Positions 34,032 to 41,845 of a DNA stretch of 64,000 bases are shown one piece after another; position 1 is the first letter of the stretch, and every line of letters starts with the position of its first letter. The translations under genes were made by a program, and so were the position numbers. This DNA comes from Catenuloplanes niger. Lineage in GTDB: Bacteria > Actinomycetota > Actinomycetes > Mycobacteriales > Micromonosporaceae. The stretch lies in contig NZ_JAVDYC010000001.1 of assembly GCF_031458255.1 (NCBI RefSeq), positions 5,403,001 through 5,467,000 of the forward strand. The letters run 5' to 3'. The notes under the pieces were generated by a model, which had not been told where the DNA came from, searched no databases, and saw only the letters and a program-made list of their open reading frames with translations.

Positions 34032-35333
34032 GTGACGCTCATGGCGGAGCGGCCGCGGCAGCGCCACGACACCCGGCCCGCGCCCCGGCTCCTGCGCGCG
34101 GCCGGAACGCTGGAGGAGCATCGCGCCGCCTACGGCGACCTGCCGCTGCGCGCGTACGCGGGCGAGACCGGACAGCGACGGCTGATCGACGCGGTACACC
34201 GCGCGGGCCTGCGCGGCCGGGGCGGCGGCGGTTACCCCACCGGGAGGAAGCTGGCCGCGGTGGCCGAGGCGGGCCGGACGCCGGTGGTGGTCGCGAACGG
34301 CTGCGAGTCGGAGCCGGCCAGCAGCAAGGACCGGGCACTGCTCAGCTACGCGCCGCACCTGGTGCTGGACGGCGCGGTGCTGGCCGCGCACGCGGTCGGC
34401 GCGGACCGGGTGGTGCTGTGCGTGGAGCGCGGCGCCGGGCTGGCCGACCGGCTGGAGCGCGAGATCGCCCGCCGCCGCACCGACCCGGTTCGCTGGGAGG
34501 TCGCCCGGCTGCCCCGGCGGTACGTGGCCAGCGAGTCGTCCGCGCTGGTCAAGTACATCAACACCGGCGACGCGCGGCCCACGTTCGCGCCGCCGCGGAC
34601 GGCCGACCGCGGCGTGGCCGGCCGGCCGACGCTGGTCGACAACGTGGAGACGCTCGCCCACCTGGCGCTGATCGCGCTGCACGGCGCGGAGTGGTTCCGC
34701 GCGGTCGGCACCGACACCGACCCCGGCTCGACGCTGGTCACGATCGGCGGCGCGGTGCACCGGCCGGGCGTCTACGAGATCGCGCCGGGCACCCGGCTCG
34801 GCGCGGTGCTGGACCTGGCCGGCGGGCCGACCGAGACGCTGGGCGCGGCGCTGGTCGGCGGCTACTTCGGCACCTGGGTCCCGCTGCCCGGCAACGAGCT
34901 GCTGCCGCTGTCGCACGACCCGGCCGGCACGCTCGGCGTGACCGTCGGCGCGGGCGCGATCGTGGCGCTCCCGGCCACCGGCTGCGGGCTGGTGGAGACC
35001 GCGCGGGTGGCCCGCTACCTCGCGGAGGAGTCGGCCGGGCAGTGCGGCCCGTGCGTCTTCGGGCTGCCGGCCATCGCGGACGACATGGAGGCGGTCGGGT
35101 ACGGCCGGTGCTCGCCCGCGGTCCGGCAGCGTCTCACCCGGCGGCTCGCGATGGTCAACGGCCGCGGCGCGTGCAGTCACCCGGACGGTGCGACCCGGCT
35201 GGTGAACAGCGCGCTCTCCGCGTTCGCCGCGGACCTGCAGACGCATCTGGGCGGCGCGACCTGCCGGGGTGCGGCCGCGGACCCGCTGCTGCCGCTGCCG
35301 GCCGCGCGCGACCGGGACGGATCCTGGAGGTAG
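34032..35333 (+). CDS. NuoF-like NADH-binding flavoprotein
   Basis: A 433-residue protein related to the 51-kDa (NuoF) subunit and to RnfC. The FMN/NADH tract is GLRGRGGGGYPTGRKL, followed by NGCESEPASSKDR. An SLBB segment reads TIGGAVHRPGVYEIAPGTRL. A C-terminal Fe-S region has cysteines in GQCGPCVFG, YGRCSP and RGACSHPDG. This spacing differs from the canonical NuoF C-x2-C-x2-C, so cluster type is uncertain. GTG 34032 is preceded by AGGAGG at 5 bp. It probably oxidises NAD(P)H and passes electrons to the ferredoxin or the membrane protein. Confidence 0.84.
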   Translation: MTLMAERPRQRHDTRPAPRLLRAAGTLEEHRAAYGDLPLRAYAGETGQRRLIDAVHRAGLRGRGGGGYPTGRKLAAVAEAGRTPVVVANGCESEPASSKDRALLSYAPHLVLDGAVLAAHAVGADRVVLCVERGAGLADRLEREIARRRTDPVRWEVARLPRRYVASESSALVKYINTGDARPTFAPPRTADRGVAGRPTLVDNVETLAHLALIALHGAEWFRAVGTDTDPGSTLVTIGGAVHRPGVYEIAPGTRLGAVLDLAGGPTETLGAALVGGYFGTWVPLPGNELLPLSHDPAGTLGVTVGAGAIVALPATGCGLVETARVARYLAEESAGQCGPCVFGLPAIADDMEAVGYGRCSPAVRQRLTRRLAMVNGRGACSHPDGATRLVNSALSAFAADLQTHLGGATCRGAAADPLLPLPAARDRDGSWR

Positions 35334-35335
35334 GC

Positions 35336-35569
35336 ATGGCGAAGCTCCCGCAGGCCGAGGCCGGACAGTTCCTGCGCGTCAACCCGATCACCTGCGTGGC
35401 CCGGGGGATGTGCGCGGAGCTGCTGCCCGAGCAGGTGAAGCTGGACGAGTGGGGCTACCCGATCCTCAAGGGCGACCCGCTCCCGCCGCAGCTGGTCACG
35501 CACGCCCGCCGCGCGATCGCGGAGTGCCCCACGCTGGCGCTCCGGGCTGACCCGACGCCGAGGGGCTGA
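35336..35569 (+). CDS. 3Fe-4S-type ferredoxin
   Basis: A 77-residue ferredoxin with cysteines in ITCVARGMCAELLP (C-x5-C) and AECPTLAL, the pattern of single-cluster 3Fe-4S actinomycete ferredoxins, plus the conserved LDEWGYPI. It starts 2 bp after the NuoF-like gene with GGAGG upstream. It is the likely electron carrier of the cluster. Its last seven codons and stop lie in a 19-bp tandem repeat, so the exact C-terminus may vary between strains. Confidence 0.88.
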   Translation: MAKLPQAEAGQFLRVNPITCVARGMCAELLPEQVKLDEWGYPILKGDPLPPQLVTHARRAIAECPTLALRADPTPRG

Positions 35570-35610
35570 CCCGACGCCGAGGGGCTGACCCGACGCCGAG
35601 GGGCTGACCC
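35546..35610. repeat. 19-bp tandem repeat at the end of the ferredoxin gene
   Basis: Three full copies of GCTGACCCGACGCCGAGGG (35546-35602) are followed by a partial copy GCTGACCC. Copy one encodes the last residues of the ferredoxin and the junction to copy two supplies its stop codon. The unit is not a multiple of three. The array fills most of the space before the convergent TetR gene. Confidence 0.9.
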
Positions 35611-35615
35611 GGCCG

Positions 35616-36215
35616 TCAGCCGGGCACGACCGCGGCCACGAGTCGCCGGACGTACCCCTTCGGCAGCGGGGTGCGGACCACCGCGAGGCGCCAGTAGAGC
35701 GGCCCGATCGTGAGGTCCACCAGCAGGTCCGGGTCCGCGTCCGCGGGCAGCTCGCCGCGTGCCACCGCGCGCGCGGTGAGCAGCGCGCCCGCCTCGCGCT
35801 GGTGGGTGCGCAGCGCGGCCTGCAGCGTCTGGGCGATCTCCGGCGTGCGCGCGGCCTCGGCCAGAAGGTCCGGCACGATCTGGTTGGCCAGCGGGTGCCG
35901 CAGCGCGCGGGCGGCAAGCCCGAGGAACGTCTCCAGGTCGCCGCGGAGCGAACCGGTGTCCGGCAGCGCGGACAGGTCGACCGCGACGGACCCGACCAGG
36001 TCGATCACCATCGCGAGCTTCGAACCCCACCGCCGGTAGACCGCCATCTTGCCGACGCCGGCCCGGCGCGCCACCGCCTCGATCGACAGCCGGCCGTAAC
36101 CGGCGGACGCCAGCTCCGCGAAGACGGCGTCGCGGATCGCGTCCGTCACGTCCGGGCGAAGCACGGCCGCACCAGCGGGTGCGCGCTTCCTGGCCGGTTC
36201 CACACCCGTTTCCAT
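35616..36215 (-). CDS. TetR family repressor of the adjacent ABC exporter
   Basis: A 199-residue TetR regulator. The helix-turn-helix is LSIEAVARRAGVGKMAVYRR, and the ligand domain ends DLTIGPLYWRLAVVRTPLPK, the pattern of TetR_C_11-like regulators. Its ATG is divergent from the exporter operon, and two copies of a CGACGAGACG/CGTCTCGTCG dyad lie between them. I infer that it binds both sites and represses the exporter and itself. Ligand unknown. Confidence 0.9.
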   Translation of the reverse strand: METGVEPARKRAPAGAAVLRPDVTDAIRDAVFAELASAGYGRLSIEAVARRAGVGKMAVYRRWGSKLAMVIDLVGSVAVDLSALPDTGSLRGDLETFLGLAARALRHPLANQIVPDLLAEAARTPEIAQTLQAALRTHQREAGALLTARAVARGELPADADPDLLVDLTIGPLYWRLAVVRTPLPKGYVRRLVAAVVPG

Positions 36216-36234
36216 ACTCGGGAGTGTAACGCTG

Positions 36235-36258
36235 CGACGAGACGGTTGCGTCTCGTCG
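36235..36258. promoter_or_regulatory. TetR operator site 1 (perfect dyad)
   Basis: CGACGAGACG (36235-36244), a 4-bp spacer, then CGTCTCGTCG (36249-36258): a perfect 10-bp inverted repeat, 20 bp before the tetR start codon. Form and position are those of a TetR-family operator. Confidence 0.8.
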
Positions 36259-36281
36259 TGCGCGTCACCTAACCTTCGACG

Positions 36282-36305
36282 CGACGAGACGGTATCGTCC
36301 CGTCC
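36282..36305. promoter_or_regulatory. TetR operator site 2 (imperfect dyad)
   Basis: CGACGAGACG (36282-36291), a 4-bp spacer, then CGTCCCGTCC (36296-36305). The left arm is identical to site 1 and the right arm matches 8 of 10 bases. The dyad centres are 47 bp apart. This copy lies 15 bp before the ABC permease start, so binding would block its transcription or early elongation. Confidence 0.75.
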
Positions 36306-36320
36306 ATAGAGAGGTCAGGC

Positions 36321-37190
36321 ATGATCGAAGCGCCATCGACGCAGCTCGCCCGGGAGTACGGGCTGATCGTCAGCGGGCAGCGGCCGGACGTGGCCGAGTA
36401 CGTACGCCGGCTCTGGTCCCGGCGCGCGTTCATCGTCACGTTCGCGCACGCCAAGGTCACCGCGTCCTACGCGTCCGCCACGCTCGGCTCGTTCTGGACC
36501 GTGATCACCCCGCTGGTCAACGCGGGCGTCTACTACCTGATCTTCGGAGTGCTGCTCGGCACCGACCACGGCGTCGCGAACTTCATCGCGTACCTCTGCA
36601 CCGGGGTCTTCGTCTTCCACTTCACCCAGCAGGTCGCGATGGCCGGCACGCGATCGATCGCGGACCACGTGAGCCTGGTCCGCGCCATGCACTTCCCGCG
36701 CGCCTCGCTGCCGCTGGCGCTCACCCTGGTGCAGGTGCAGCAGCTGCTCGCGGCGCTGGCCGTGCTCGCCGCGATCGTGCTGGTCACCGGCGAGCCGATC
36801 ACCTGGTCGTGGTTGCTGGTGCTGCCGGTGATCGTGCTGCAGACCGTGTTCAGCGCCGGCCTCGCGATGATCCTGGCCCGGCTGGCCGCCCGCACCACCG
36901 ACCTGAAGCAGCTGATGCCGTTCGTGCTGCGCACCTGGCTGTACGGCTCCGGCGTCTTCTACAGCCTGGACGACTTCATCGACGACGCGCCCGGGCCGCT
37001 CGCCGTGCTGCTGCACTGGAACCCGATGGTCGCGTTCATCGACCTGATCCGGTACGCGCTGATCGGCTCGCTGCCCGACGCGCGCATGCCCGACCACCTG
37101 TGGCTCTCCGCCGGCCTGTGGTCGCTGGCGATCGGTGTCGGCGGCTTCCTGTTCTTCTGGGCGGCGGAGGAGGAGTACGGCCGTGAGTGA
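36321..37190 (+). CDS. ABC-2 type polysaccharide/teichoic-acid exporter permease (Wzm/TagG-like)
   Basis: A 289-residue membrane protein with about six helices. The N-terminal cytoplasmic part ends in FAHAKVTASYASATLGSFWT, resembling the conserved start of Wzm/TagG permeases, and helices such as VYYLIFGVLLG and LLVLPVIVLQTVFSAGL follow. The C-terminal half has the LLHWNPMVAFIDLIRYAL tract of the family. It overlaps the ATPase gene by 8 bp. Together they should export a lipid-linked glycan. No glycosyltransferase genes adjoin, so the cargo is unknown. Confidence 0.9.
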   Translation: MIEAPSTQLAREYGLIVSGQRPDVAEYVRRLWSRRAFIVTFAHAKVTASYASATLGSFWTVITPLVNAGVYYLIFGVLLGTDHGVANFIAYLCTGVFVFHFTQQVAMAGTRSIADHVSLVRAMHFPRASLPLALTLVQVQQLLAALAVLAAIVLVTGEPITWSWLLVLPVIVLQTVFSAGLAMILARLAARTTDLKQLMPFVLRTWLYGSGVFYSLDDFIDDAPGPLAVLLHWNPMVAFIDLIRYALIGSLPDARMPDHLWLSAGLWSLAIGVGGFLFFWAAEEEYGRE

Positions 37191-37941
37191 GCCCACCGTG
37201 ATCGTCGAGAACCTCGACGTCGTCTACCAGGTCCGCGGCCGCTCCGGCCCGGGCAGCCCGATCTCCGCGCTCCGCCGCATGGTCCTCCGCCGCGCCCGAC
37301 CGTCCAAGCGCGAGGTGCACGCGGTCAAGAACGTCTCCTTCACCGCGTACCAGGGCCAGGCGATCGGGCTGATCGGCACGAACGGCTCCGGCAAGTCCAC
37401 GCTGCTGCGCACGATCGCCGGCCTCCAGCCCGCCCGCCGCGGCCGCGTCCTGACCCGTGGCCAGCCGTCCTTCCTGGGCGTGAACGCCGCGCTGATGCGC
37501 GACCTGACCGGCGAACGCAACGTCGTGCTCGGCTGCCTCGCGATGGGCATGACCCCGGCCGAGACCCGGGCGAAATATCAGGAGATCGTGGATTTCTCCG
37601 GCATCAACGACAAGGGGGACTTCATCTCCCTGCCGATGCGTACCTATTCGTCCGGGATGGCCGCCCGCCTCCGCTTCGCCATCGCGGCCGCCAAGACCCA
37701 CGACGTGCTGATCATCGACGAGGCCCTCACCACCGGCGACGCCCGCTTCCAGAAACGCTCCGAGGACCGGGTCCGCGAACTCCGCCGCCAGGCCGGCACC
37801 GTCTTCCTGGTCAGCCACGCCAACAAATCCATCCGCGACACCTGCGAACGCACCATCTGGCTCGAGTCCGGCGAGATCCGCCTGGACGGTCCCACCGACG
37901 AGGTCGTCGACGCCTACGAGGCGTACACCCGGAAGAGATAG
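37183..37941 (+). CDS. ABC exporter ATPase (Wzt/TagH-like)
   Basis: A 252-residue ATPase. Walker A GTNGSGKST is at 65-73, the signature is YSSGMAARL, Walker B is VLIIDEAL and the switch histidine is in FLVSHANKS. The N-terminal VIVENLDVVYQVRG with the following basic stretch is typical of Wzt/TagH. There is no C-terminal carbohydrate-binding domain, so it belongs to the short type. GTG 37183 follows GGAGGAGGA and overlaps the permease stop by 8 bp. Confidence 0.92.
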   Translation: MSEPTVIVENLDVVYQVRGRSGPGSPISALRRMVLRRARPSKREVHAVKNVSFTAYQGQAIGLIGTNGSGKSTLLRTIAGLQPARRGRVLTRGQPSFLGVNAALMRDLTGERNVVLGCLAMGMTPAETRAKYQEIVDFSGINDKGDFISLPMRTYSSGMAARLRFAIAAAKTHDVLIIDEALTTGDARFQKRSEDRVRELRRQAGTVFLVSHANKSIRDTCERTIWLESGEIRLDGPTDEVVDAYEAYTRKR

Positions 37942-38081
37942 GGCAGATGTTCCCACTCCCGGCGGGGCCGCCTCCCGGTGCTCCCGCGGGCCCCGGTCGG
38001 CCGCGGGCGGCCTCCCTTCCGGTGCCGTCGCCGGTCACCACGAGCCACCCCCGTCACCCGTCACGCCCGCGCCCGGGTCAC

Positions 38082-38133
38082 GCGTCGTGGCCGTCGTGTC
38101 GTCGTGGTCGTCGCGGTCGTCGCGGTCGTCGTG
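38082..38133. repeat. GTC-rich simple repeat
   Basis: A run of GTCGTG/GTCGCG units, with a 9-bp GGTCGTCGC period clearest at 38107-38131. It lies in the 263-bp gap between the exporter and the arylsulfotransferase-like gene. The rest of the gap holds no convincing gene. The segment 38140-38190 that follows is unusually AT-rich and probably contains the promoter of the next gene. Confidence 0.7.
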
Positions 38134-38204
38134 CCAGGAAGTACACAGACAATTGTGATCTTCTATTGAGATAGATCTTGTGAGGTGCGGGGAACGCTCG
38201 CGAC

Positions 38205-39713
38205 GTGAGCATCTCCAGGAGAAATCTTCTTGTCGGTGTGGGTGGCGCGCTGGTGGCCGGCGGCGCCGGAGGCGGGGTCGGCTACGCGCTCGGGCGTGGC
38301 CACGAACCGGACCCGCCGGCGCCGGCCGCGGCGCCGGAGCCGAAGTACCGGTCCCGGCCGGACCTGCGCACGCTGCCGGACGTGACGATCACGGTGCCGG
38401 CCGCCGGGACGGTGGCCGGCGCGATCTTCCTGACCCCCGCGTCCGGCACCGGGCTCTGGGGGCCGCTGATCGTGGACGAGACCGGGCAGCCGGTCTGGTT
38501 CCGCAAGGTGCCGGACCCGGCGACCGTGGCGATCGACCTCAAGGCCCAGGTCTACCGCGGGAAGCCGGTGCTGACCTGGTGGGAGGGCACGATCGGCGGG
38601 ACCGGCGGGCAGGGCGTCGGGCAGGGCGAGTTCGTGATCGCGGACCAGGCGTACCGGGAGATCGCCCGGGTGCGCGCGGCCGGGACCGAGCAGGCGGATC
38701 AGCACGACATGGTGATCACCTCGCGGAACACGGCGCTGTTCTGGGTGTACGACCCGATCCCGTACGACCTGAGCCCGCTCGGCGGCCCGGCCGACGGCGT
38801 GCTGCACGACGGCGTGATCCAGGAGGTGGACATCGCAACCGGCAAGAAGGTCTTCGAGTGGCGGGCCAAGGACCACGTCGGACTGGACGAGTCGTACGCG
38901 CCGCTGCCGCAGGGCGACGCGGCGCACCTGCCGTACGACTACTTCCACGCGAACTCGGTCGGGCTGGCCGCGGACGGCAACCTCATCGTCTCCGCGCGGC
39001 ACACCTGGGCCTGCTACAAGATCGACCGGGAGAGCGGCGCGGTCGTCTGGCGGGTCGGCGGCAAGAAGTCGGACTTCGAGGTGGACGAGCGGACCTCGTT
39101 CTCCTGGCAGCACGACTTCCGGCAGCGGCGGGACGGCTCGTGGGGCCTGTTCGACAACGGCGCCGGGATCACCAAGGAGCGGGAGTACTCGCGCGGCGTC
39201 GTGTTCACGCTGGACGAGACGGCACGGAGGACCACGTTCGTCGCGGAGTACGTGCACCCGGACCGCCTGTCCGCGCCCACCCAGGGCAGCTTCCGGGAAC
39301 TGGCCGACGGCGGCTCGTTCGTCGGCTGGGGCCAGGTGCCGCACTTCACCGAGCACCACGCGGACGGCACCGTGCGGCTGGCCGGCCACCTGCCGCCGGA
39401 CAACCAGTCCTACCGCGCCTACCGGTCCGAGTGGACCGGCACGCCGGCCGACCAGCCCGCGCTCGGCCTGCGCGTCGAGGACGGCGGCGTGGTTGTCTCG
39501 GCCAGCTGGAACGGCGCGACCCGGGTGGCGCGCTGGCGGGCCCGCTGGGGCACCCAGCCGGGCGCGCTGAACGGCGGCGCGGTGGAGGAGCCCCGCTCCG
39601 GCTTCGAGACCACGCTGCGGGTGCCGGGCACCCCGGAGTACATCGTGGCCGACGCGCTCGACGAGGCCGGCACGGTGCTCGGCACCTCCTCGGCGATCCC
39701 GGTGCGCGTCTGA
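38205..39713 (+). CDS. Arylsulfotransferase-family (ASST_2-like) exported protein
   Basis: A 502-residue protein. The N-terminus MSISRRNLLVGVGGALVAGG is a Tat-type signal with twin arginines, and the protein may remain as a lipid-free anchor. The mature part is a beta-propeller of the arylsulfotransferase family, with QPVWFRKV, DQHDMVITSRNTALFWVYD, HANSVGLAADGNLIVSARHT and SFSWQHDFRQRRDGSWGLFDNG. Histidines in these tracts match the family active site. Substrate unknown; many actinomycete members are uncharacterised. GTG 38205 follows GGGGAA. Confidence 0.88.
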   Translation: MSISRRNLLVGVGGALVAGGAGGGVGYALGRGHEPDPPAPAAAPEPKYRSRPDLRTLPDVTITVPAAGTVAGAIFLTPASGTGLWGPLIVDETGQPVWFRKVPDPATVAIDLKAQVYRGKPVLTWWEGTIGGTGGQGVGQGEFVIADQAYREIARVRAAGTEQADQHDMVITSRNTALFWVYDPIPYDLSPLGGPADGVLHDGVIQEVDIATGKKVFEWRAKDHVGLDESYAPLPQGDAAHLPYDYFHANSVGLAADGNLIVSARHTWACYKIDRESGAVVWRVGGKKSDFEVDERTSFSWQHDFRQRRDGSWGLFDNGAGITKEREYSRGVVFTLDETARRTTFVAEYVHPDRLSAPTQGSFRELADGGSFVGWGQVPHFTEHHADGTVRLAGHLPPDNQSYRAYRSEWTGTPADQPALGLRVEDGGVVVSASWNGATRVARWRARWGTQPGALNGGAVEEPRSGFETTLRVPGTPEYIVADALDEAGTVLGTSSAIPVRV

Positions 39714-39774
39714 CCGGACGCGGCTCGGCATACTCGACGGTCCACGGCTCCGTTCGAGCGGATGGACAACGGCC

Positions 39775-40533
39775 TTGAGCAGAACCAGAACGCCCGGCGG
39801 CGACGCGACCACCACGCGCACGCCGGACGACGGCGCGGCACCCGGCGGCCCGGCGCCGGGTCGCCCGCGCACCGCGGACGCGAGCAGCGTGACCGCGGCC
39901 CAGCAGTCCACGCAGGAACTCGCCTGGGCCGGCCGGCCGGGCCGCAACGGCGGTCCCGGCCGCACCGGTGCCGGCGCGGACGGCGACGACATGGGCCGCC
40001 GGTCCGACTGGCGGGACCGCGACCCGGCCGACGACCCGCAGGAGCCGCAACGCCCGCCGGACTCGTACCTGGACGGCGGCGACCCGGTCTACCACCGGCC
40101 GGGCGGCACCGCGGTCGGCTACGACAGCAGCACGATGTGGAACTACGACCACGTCGCACCGGTGCCCGGCTATCACGACGTGGTCGTGCACGGCGAGCCG
40201 AACGGCCTGTTCCATCCCGGTCTGGTCGGTGCGGACGGCGACGACTACCCGTCGAACTGGACGCACCCGGGCCAGATCGCGGACGCGATCCGGAACAACC
40301 CCCACTACGACGGCGGGCCGGTCCGGCTGGTGTCGTGCCACACCGGCCGGGTCGACGCGGACGCGGGCGTCCCGGCGGCCGGGCAGCAGGTCGCGGACGC
40401 GCTCGGCGTGCCGGTGATGGCGCCGACCGACGCGGTCGGCACGCAGCGGCCGGGGCCGGCCGGCCAGACACCCACGATCCGCGACAATGGCGAGTGGGTA
40501 ACCTTCCAACCGAGGGCGGGCGCTGGTGAGTGA
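39775..40533 (+). CDS. Putative polymorphic-toxin C-terminal domain protein
   Basis: A 252-residue frame from TTG 39775; the true start is uncertain. The first 100 residues are Pro/Gly/Arg-rich linker. The second half has a compact domain with YHDVVVHGEPNGLFH, THPGQIADAIRNNPHYDGGP, VRLVSCHTGR and GQQVADALGVPVMAPTDAVG. I recall this pattern from C-termini of bacterial polymorphic toxins and related secreted proteins, including conserved H and C positions. It overlaps the next gene by 8 bp, the usual toxin-immunity layout. No long N-terminal delivery domain is present, so it may be an orphan toxin cassette. Confidence 0.62.
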   Translation: MSRTRTPGGDATTTRTPDDGAAPGGPAPGRPRTADASSVTAAQQSTQELAWAGRPGRNGGPGRTGAGADGDDMGRRSDWRDRDPADDPQEPQRPPDSYLDGGDPVYHRPGGTAVGYDSSTMWNYDHVAPVPGYHDVVVHGEPNGLFHPGLVGADGDDYPSNWTHPGQIADAIRNNPHYDGGPVRLVSCHTGRVDADAGVPAAGQQVADALGVPVMAPTDAVGTQRPGPAGQTPTIRDNGEWVTFQPRAGAGE

Positions 40534-40939
40534 CGGTCGGCTGAAGACTGCGGGCATGTTCGTCGAGCTGGGGCCGATCCGGTCGGACGAGCCGCAGCCG
40601 AGCATCTTCGACAGCGTCCTCGACGAGGAGCTGCCGGACGCGGCCCGGGTGGTGGCGTACCTGCGCGCCGGCCACCTGCTGATCGGCGCGATGGACATCG
40701 CGGACGACCCGTTCGAGCCCGGCCGCCAGATCATGAACGGATCGTCGGTGCAGACCGACGGCGACTGGATGTGGCGCAAGGACCTGGCCCGGTTCGTGCA
40801 GCGCCGCCGCGTCGGCCTGCCGCCGGAGTTCCTGGCGCTGATCCGCGAGCGCGACTACCGCGTGCCCGAGCGGGACGAGCCCACGCTGATCGCCTACGCC
40901 AAGCAGGCGGAGGAGCTGATGTTCGGCGGCGGCCGCTGA
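40526..40939 (+). CDS. Putative immunity protein partner
   Basis: A 137-residue soluble protein starting at GTG 40526 inside the last 8 bp of the toxin-like gene. It has features such as ARVVAYLRAGHLLIGAMDI, NGSSVQTDGDWMWRKDLARF and RRVGLPPEFLALIRERDYRV. I do not recall a named family. Its small size, lack of signal peptide and tight coupling suggest an immunity protein for the upstream domain. This is inference from arrangement only. Confidence 0.65.
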   Translation: MSDGRLKTAGMFVELGPIRSDEPQPSIFDSVLDEELPDAARVVAYLRAGHLLIGAMDIADDPFEPGRQIMNGSSVQTDGDWMWRKDLARFVQRRRVGLPPEFLALIRERDYRVPERDEPTLIAYAKQAEELMFGGGR

Positions 40940-41035
40940 CCCGGCCGACCGCGCGGACGAGCCCACATCGACACCGGTGTGCGGACGTCCGCGCCGCACC
41001 CGGCCGTCGCCCGGACCTCGCCTCGGCGAGATCCG

Positions 41036-41845
41036 CTAATCGGCGGGTTCGCGCAGGACCGGGGACGGCTGGTCGGCGGATTCGCGCAGGACCGGGAGCG
41101 GCTGGTCGGCGGACCCGCGCCGGACCTCGGCCGCCTCGCGGCCGCGGGCGATGTCGGCGACCAGGCGCTCGCGCTCGGCCGCGTCCGCGCGGCTGGCCGC
41201 CTCGCGGGCCAGGCTGGCGGCGATCTTGGCCTGCCGGCGGGCCACCTCGCGGGCGCCGCTGTGTGCCGCGCTGCGGGCCGCCGCGGCCCGCTCCTGCCAC
41301 TCCAGGTTGCGGGCGACCGCGCGGGCCCGCTGGCCGGCGCCGAGCTCGGCCATCGCGCGGGCGGTCGTCGAGTACGGGCCGTTCATCACGTCCTCGCCCT
41401 CCTCGCGGTCGGAGAAGCGCCAGCGCCGCAGCCGCTGCCGGAGCCGCCACAGCGTGCGGTCGCGGTCCTCGCCGCGGACCCAGGCGACGCCCTGCCCGGG
41501 GTGCGTGGTGCCGTCCGGCAGGTAGTTGACGGCGTGCAGCAGGTCCCGGACGCACCAGCCGGCCATGAAGTACGGCCGGACGATCTCGTAGATCAGTTCG
41601 TTCTCGATCGGCGCGATGATCGGGACGAAGATCTTCAGCGTGTCGATCGCGGCCCACGCGGTCTCCCGGCCGTCCGGCGCGAGGCGCGGGTCGAACGGGA
41701 GCGTGCGGCCGGTCTCCGCGTGGCAGCGGCGGCAGCGCCAGACCCATCCCGTAGGGGCCCGGACCAGCTGCTGGTCGTCCGGCGAGGCCTGGCACTGCTG
41801 GCAGGGGAACGACGACGGCCGGAATTCCGTACTCTCAGTAGTCAT
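41036..41845 (-). CDS. Zinc-ribbon protein with C-terminal 11-residue repeats
   Basis: A 269-residue protein. The N-terminal 45 residues contain two CxxC knuckles (PCQQCQ and RCRRCH), a probable zinc ribbon. The middle has the conserved-looking VRDLLHAVNYLPDGTTHPGQ and WRLRQRLRRWRF, reminiscent of helix-turn-helix or replication-associated proteins. Residues 160-240 are Ala/Arg-rich coiled coil. The end carries SADQPxPVLRE repeats from a 33-bp DNA repeat. A nucleic-acid-binding role is plausible. The family is not recognised. Its start overlaps the DUF2809 stop by 11 bp. Confidence 0.75.
   Translation of the reverse strand: MTTESTEFRPSSFPCQQCQASPDDQQLVRAPTGWVWRCRRCHAETGRTLPFDPRLAPDGRETAWAAIDTLKIFVPIIAPIENELIYEIVRPYFMAGWCVRDLLHAVNYLPDGTTHPGQGVAWVRGEDRDRTLWRLRQRLRRWRFSDREEGEDVMNGPYSTTARAMAELGAGQRARAVARNLEWQERAAAARSAAHSGAREVARRQAKIAASLAREAASRADAAERERLVADIARGREAAEVRRGSADQPLPVLRESADQPSPVLREPAD
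41042..41107. repeat. 33-bp tandem repeat in the zinc-ribbon gene
   Basis: Two nearly identical 33-bp units (41042-41074 and 41075-41107) differ at a few positions and are followed by a degenerate partial copy. In frame they encode 11-residue SADQPxPVLRE units at the C-terminus. Confidence 0.85.

Noticed and set aside
38082-38133. CRISPR-like array
   Set aside because: The repeats are 9-bp simple sequence without spacers. No CRISPR array or cas gene is seen anywhere in the window.
39762-40529. Alternative 255-residue frame over the toxin-like gene
   Set aside because: It is Arg/Gly/Pro-rich shadow sequence. The frame ending at 40533 has the domain-like pattern and the overlap with the next gene.
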